In this document: one piece after another, positions 6,081 to 6,488 of the stretch
Numbering within the stretch: position 1 is the stretch's first letter
How the letters are laid out: each line of letters opens with the position of its first letter
Source: Deltaproteobacteria bacterium
GTDB lineage: Bacteria; Bdellovibrionota_B; Oligoflexia; Oligoflexales; Bog-1112
DNA length: 6,488 bases
Assembly: GCA_003136475.1 (NCBI GenBank)
Contig: PLEQ01000206.1
Span: forward strand, 7,179 to 13,666
Direction of reading: 5' to 3'
Made by a program: the position numbers and the translations under genes
Notes under the pieces: model-generated
What the model was told of the DNA's origin: nothing
The model's database searches: none
Seen by the model: only the letters and a program-made list of their open reading frames with translations

Positions 6081-6099
6081 CACTTGGGAAAGGGAAGTC

Positions 6100-6488
6100 A
6101 TGGAGTGCTTAAATATAGATCTCGTCAAATCTCGTATGAAAGAGCTTGGCCTAAGCCAGCGAGAGCTGAGCCGCCAAATTCAGCTTTCCGTTGAAACCCT
6201 CTCGCAGTGGTTGAGTGGCGATAATTTCCCTCACCCTAAAAATCTCCTCGAACTTGGCAAAGCTCTCAATCTACCCTACAAACATCTCGTTATCTCCGAG
6301 GCTGGGAATGAGCCCGTCGTTGCCTTCCGCAAACGGAGAAATAGCAAAACAACCGACCAGCACATACAGCGCGCGCAAGAGATGGGACGATCCTTAGAGT
6401 GTTTAGCACCGCACCTTCCCTTCGATAAACTATCCCGTCCGCCTGCTCTCATAGATCCCAAACCCGAATATCATTATGTCCAAGCAGC
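6100..6488 (+). CDS. XRE-family regulator, probably HTH plus ImmA/IrrE peptidase fusion (3'-truncated)
   Basis: The frame from ATG 6100 is open for 129 codons to the window edge. GGGAAAGGGAAG at 6086-6097 provides the ribosome site. Residues about 6-65 are a Cro/C1-type helix-turn-helix: VKSRMKELGLSQRELSRQI gives helices 1-2 with the typical Leu-Ser-Gln-Arg-Glu-Leu turn. SVETLSQWLSGDNFPHPKNL then holds the recognition helix and the Trp-Leu-Ser-Gly-Asp turn, and LLELGKALNLPYKHL closes the domain. The linker VVAFRKRR followed by a helical stretch and LPFDKLSRPPALIDP fits the region preceding the Zn-peptidase domain in HTH-ImmA/IrrE proteins, as I recall that family. The HExxH motif itself would lie outside the window, so the fusion is inferred. 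It is probably autoregulated through the repeats at 6006-6055. Such genes are common in mobile islands and prophages. Confidence 0.82.
   Translation, partial: MECLNIDLVKSRMKELGLSQRELSRQIQLSVETLSQWLSGDNFPHPKNLLELGKALNLPYKHLVISEAGNEPVVAFRKRRNSKTTDQHIQRAQEMGRSLECLAPHLPFDKLSRPPALIDPKPEYHYVQA

Larger units (their letters stand above)
5369..6099. other. 731-base gap between the toxin operon and the regulator gene
   Basis: No convincing intact gene is present. From left to right it holds a minus-strand broken reading frame (5456-5740), a rightward intrinsic terminator (5759-5790), an AT-rich tract (5781-5820, 6 G/C in 40), a 10-base tandem repeat with an adjoining hairpin (5851-5880), a 10-base inverted repeat (5897-5923), a CG-centred palindrome (5941-5950) and the operator/promoter region of the regulator gene (6006-6080). 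The first 87 bases after the immunity gene show only a weak, imperfect inverted repeat at 5431-5455 without a T-run. Confidence 0.6.

Noticed and set aside
6276..6461. Minus-strand 61-codon frame, and a plus-strand out-of-frame one at 6215-6397
   Set aside because: Both are shadows of the XRE regulator, whose helix-turn-helix is clear in the frame from 6100.
1..6488. CRISPR array, rRNA, transposase or integrase
   Set aside because: No regularly spaced repeats, conserved RNA motifs or recombinase signatures seen on either strand.

Overview
The window looks like an accessory, probably horizontally mobile, region of a Gram-negative (most likely gammaproteobacterial) genome. The reasons are several Sec signal peptides ending in A-x-A type sites with no lipobox, tightly overlapping genes, moderate GC, and an EndoU-type nuclease toxin/immunity pair of the kind found in contact-dependent inhibition (CDI) and other polymorphic toxin loci. 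I cannot name the species from the sequence.

Positions 1-5368 hold one compact rightward operon. A truncated unknown gene (to 278) overlaps a start codon at 275. It is followed by a gene for an exported, cysteine-containing beta-plus-helical protein (316-1599), then an exported, almost wholly helical/coiled-coil protein (1583-2833). Next come a 720-residue exported carrier protein with a C-terminal EndoU ribonuclease domain (2830-4992) and, four bases later, a cytosolic acidic immunity protein (4997-5368). Every junction is an overlap or a very short gap, so the genes are almost certainly co-transcribed and translationally coupled. The toxin and immunity calls rest on recognisable motifs. The two upstream proteins match nothing I recognise and could be dedicated partners for displaying or delivering the toxin. 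No CdiA/CdiB, Rhs repeat, PAAR, VgrG or LXG feature is visible, so the delivery route is open and may be undescribed.

Positions 5369-6099 hold no convincing intact gene. They contain a minus-strand reading frame that looks protein-like but is broken by an amber codon at position 4, a good rightward intrinsic terminator (5759-5790), an AT-rich tract, several short inverted and direct repeats, and an operator/promoter region with three related half-sites (6006-6055).

From 6100 to the window edge runs the start of a second unit: an XRE-type helix-turn-helix regulator whose continuing sequence fits the HTH plus ImmA/IrrE-peptidase fusion type. It is probably autoregulated through the repeats just upstream.

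The most unusual local detail is at 275-322. The reading frame opened by the ATG that overlaps the upstream stop codon ends after ten codons, but it carries a textbook U UUU UUA slippery heptamer. A -1 shift there would join it to the 427-residue frame and create a complete signal peptide.
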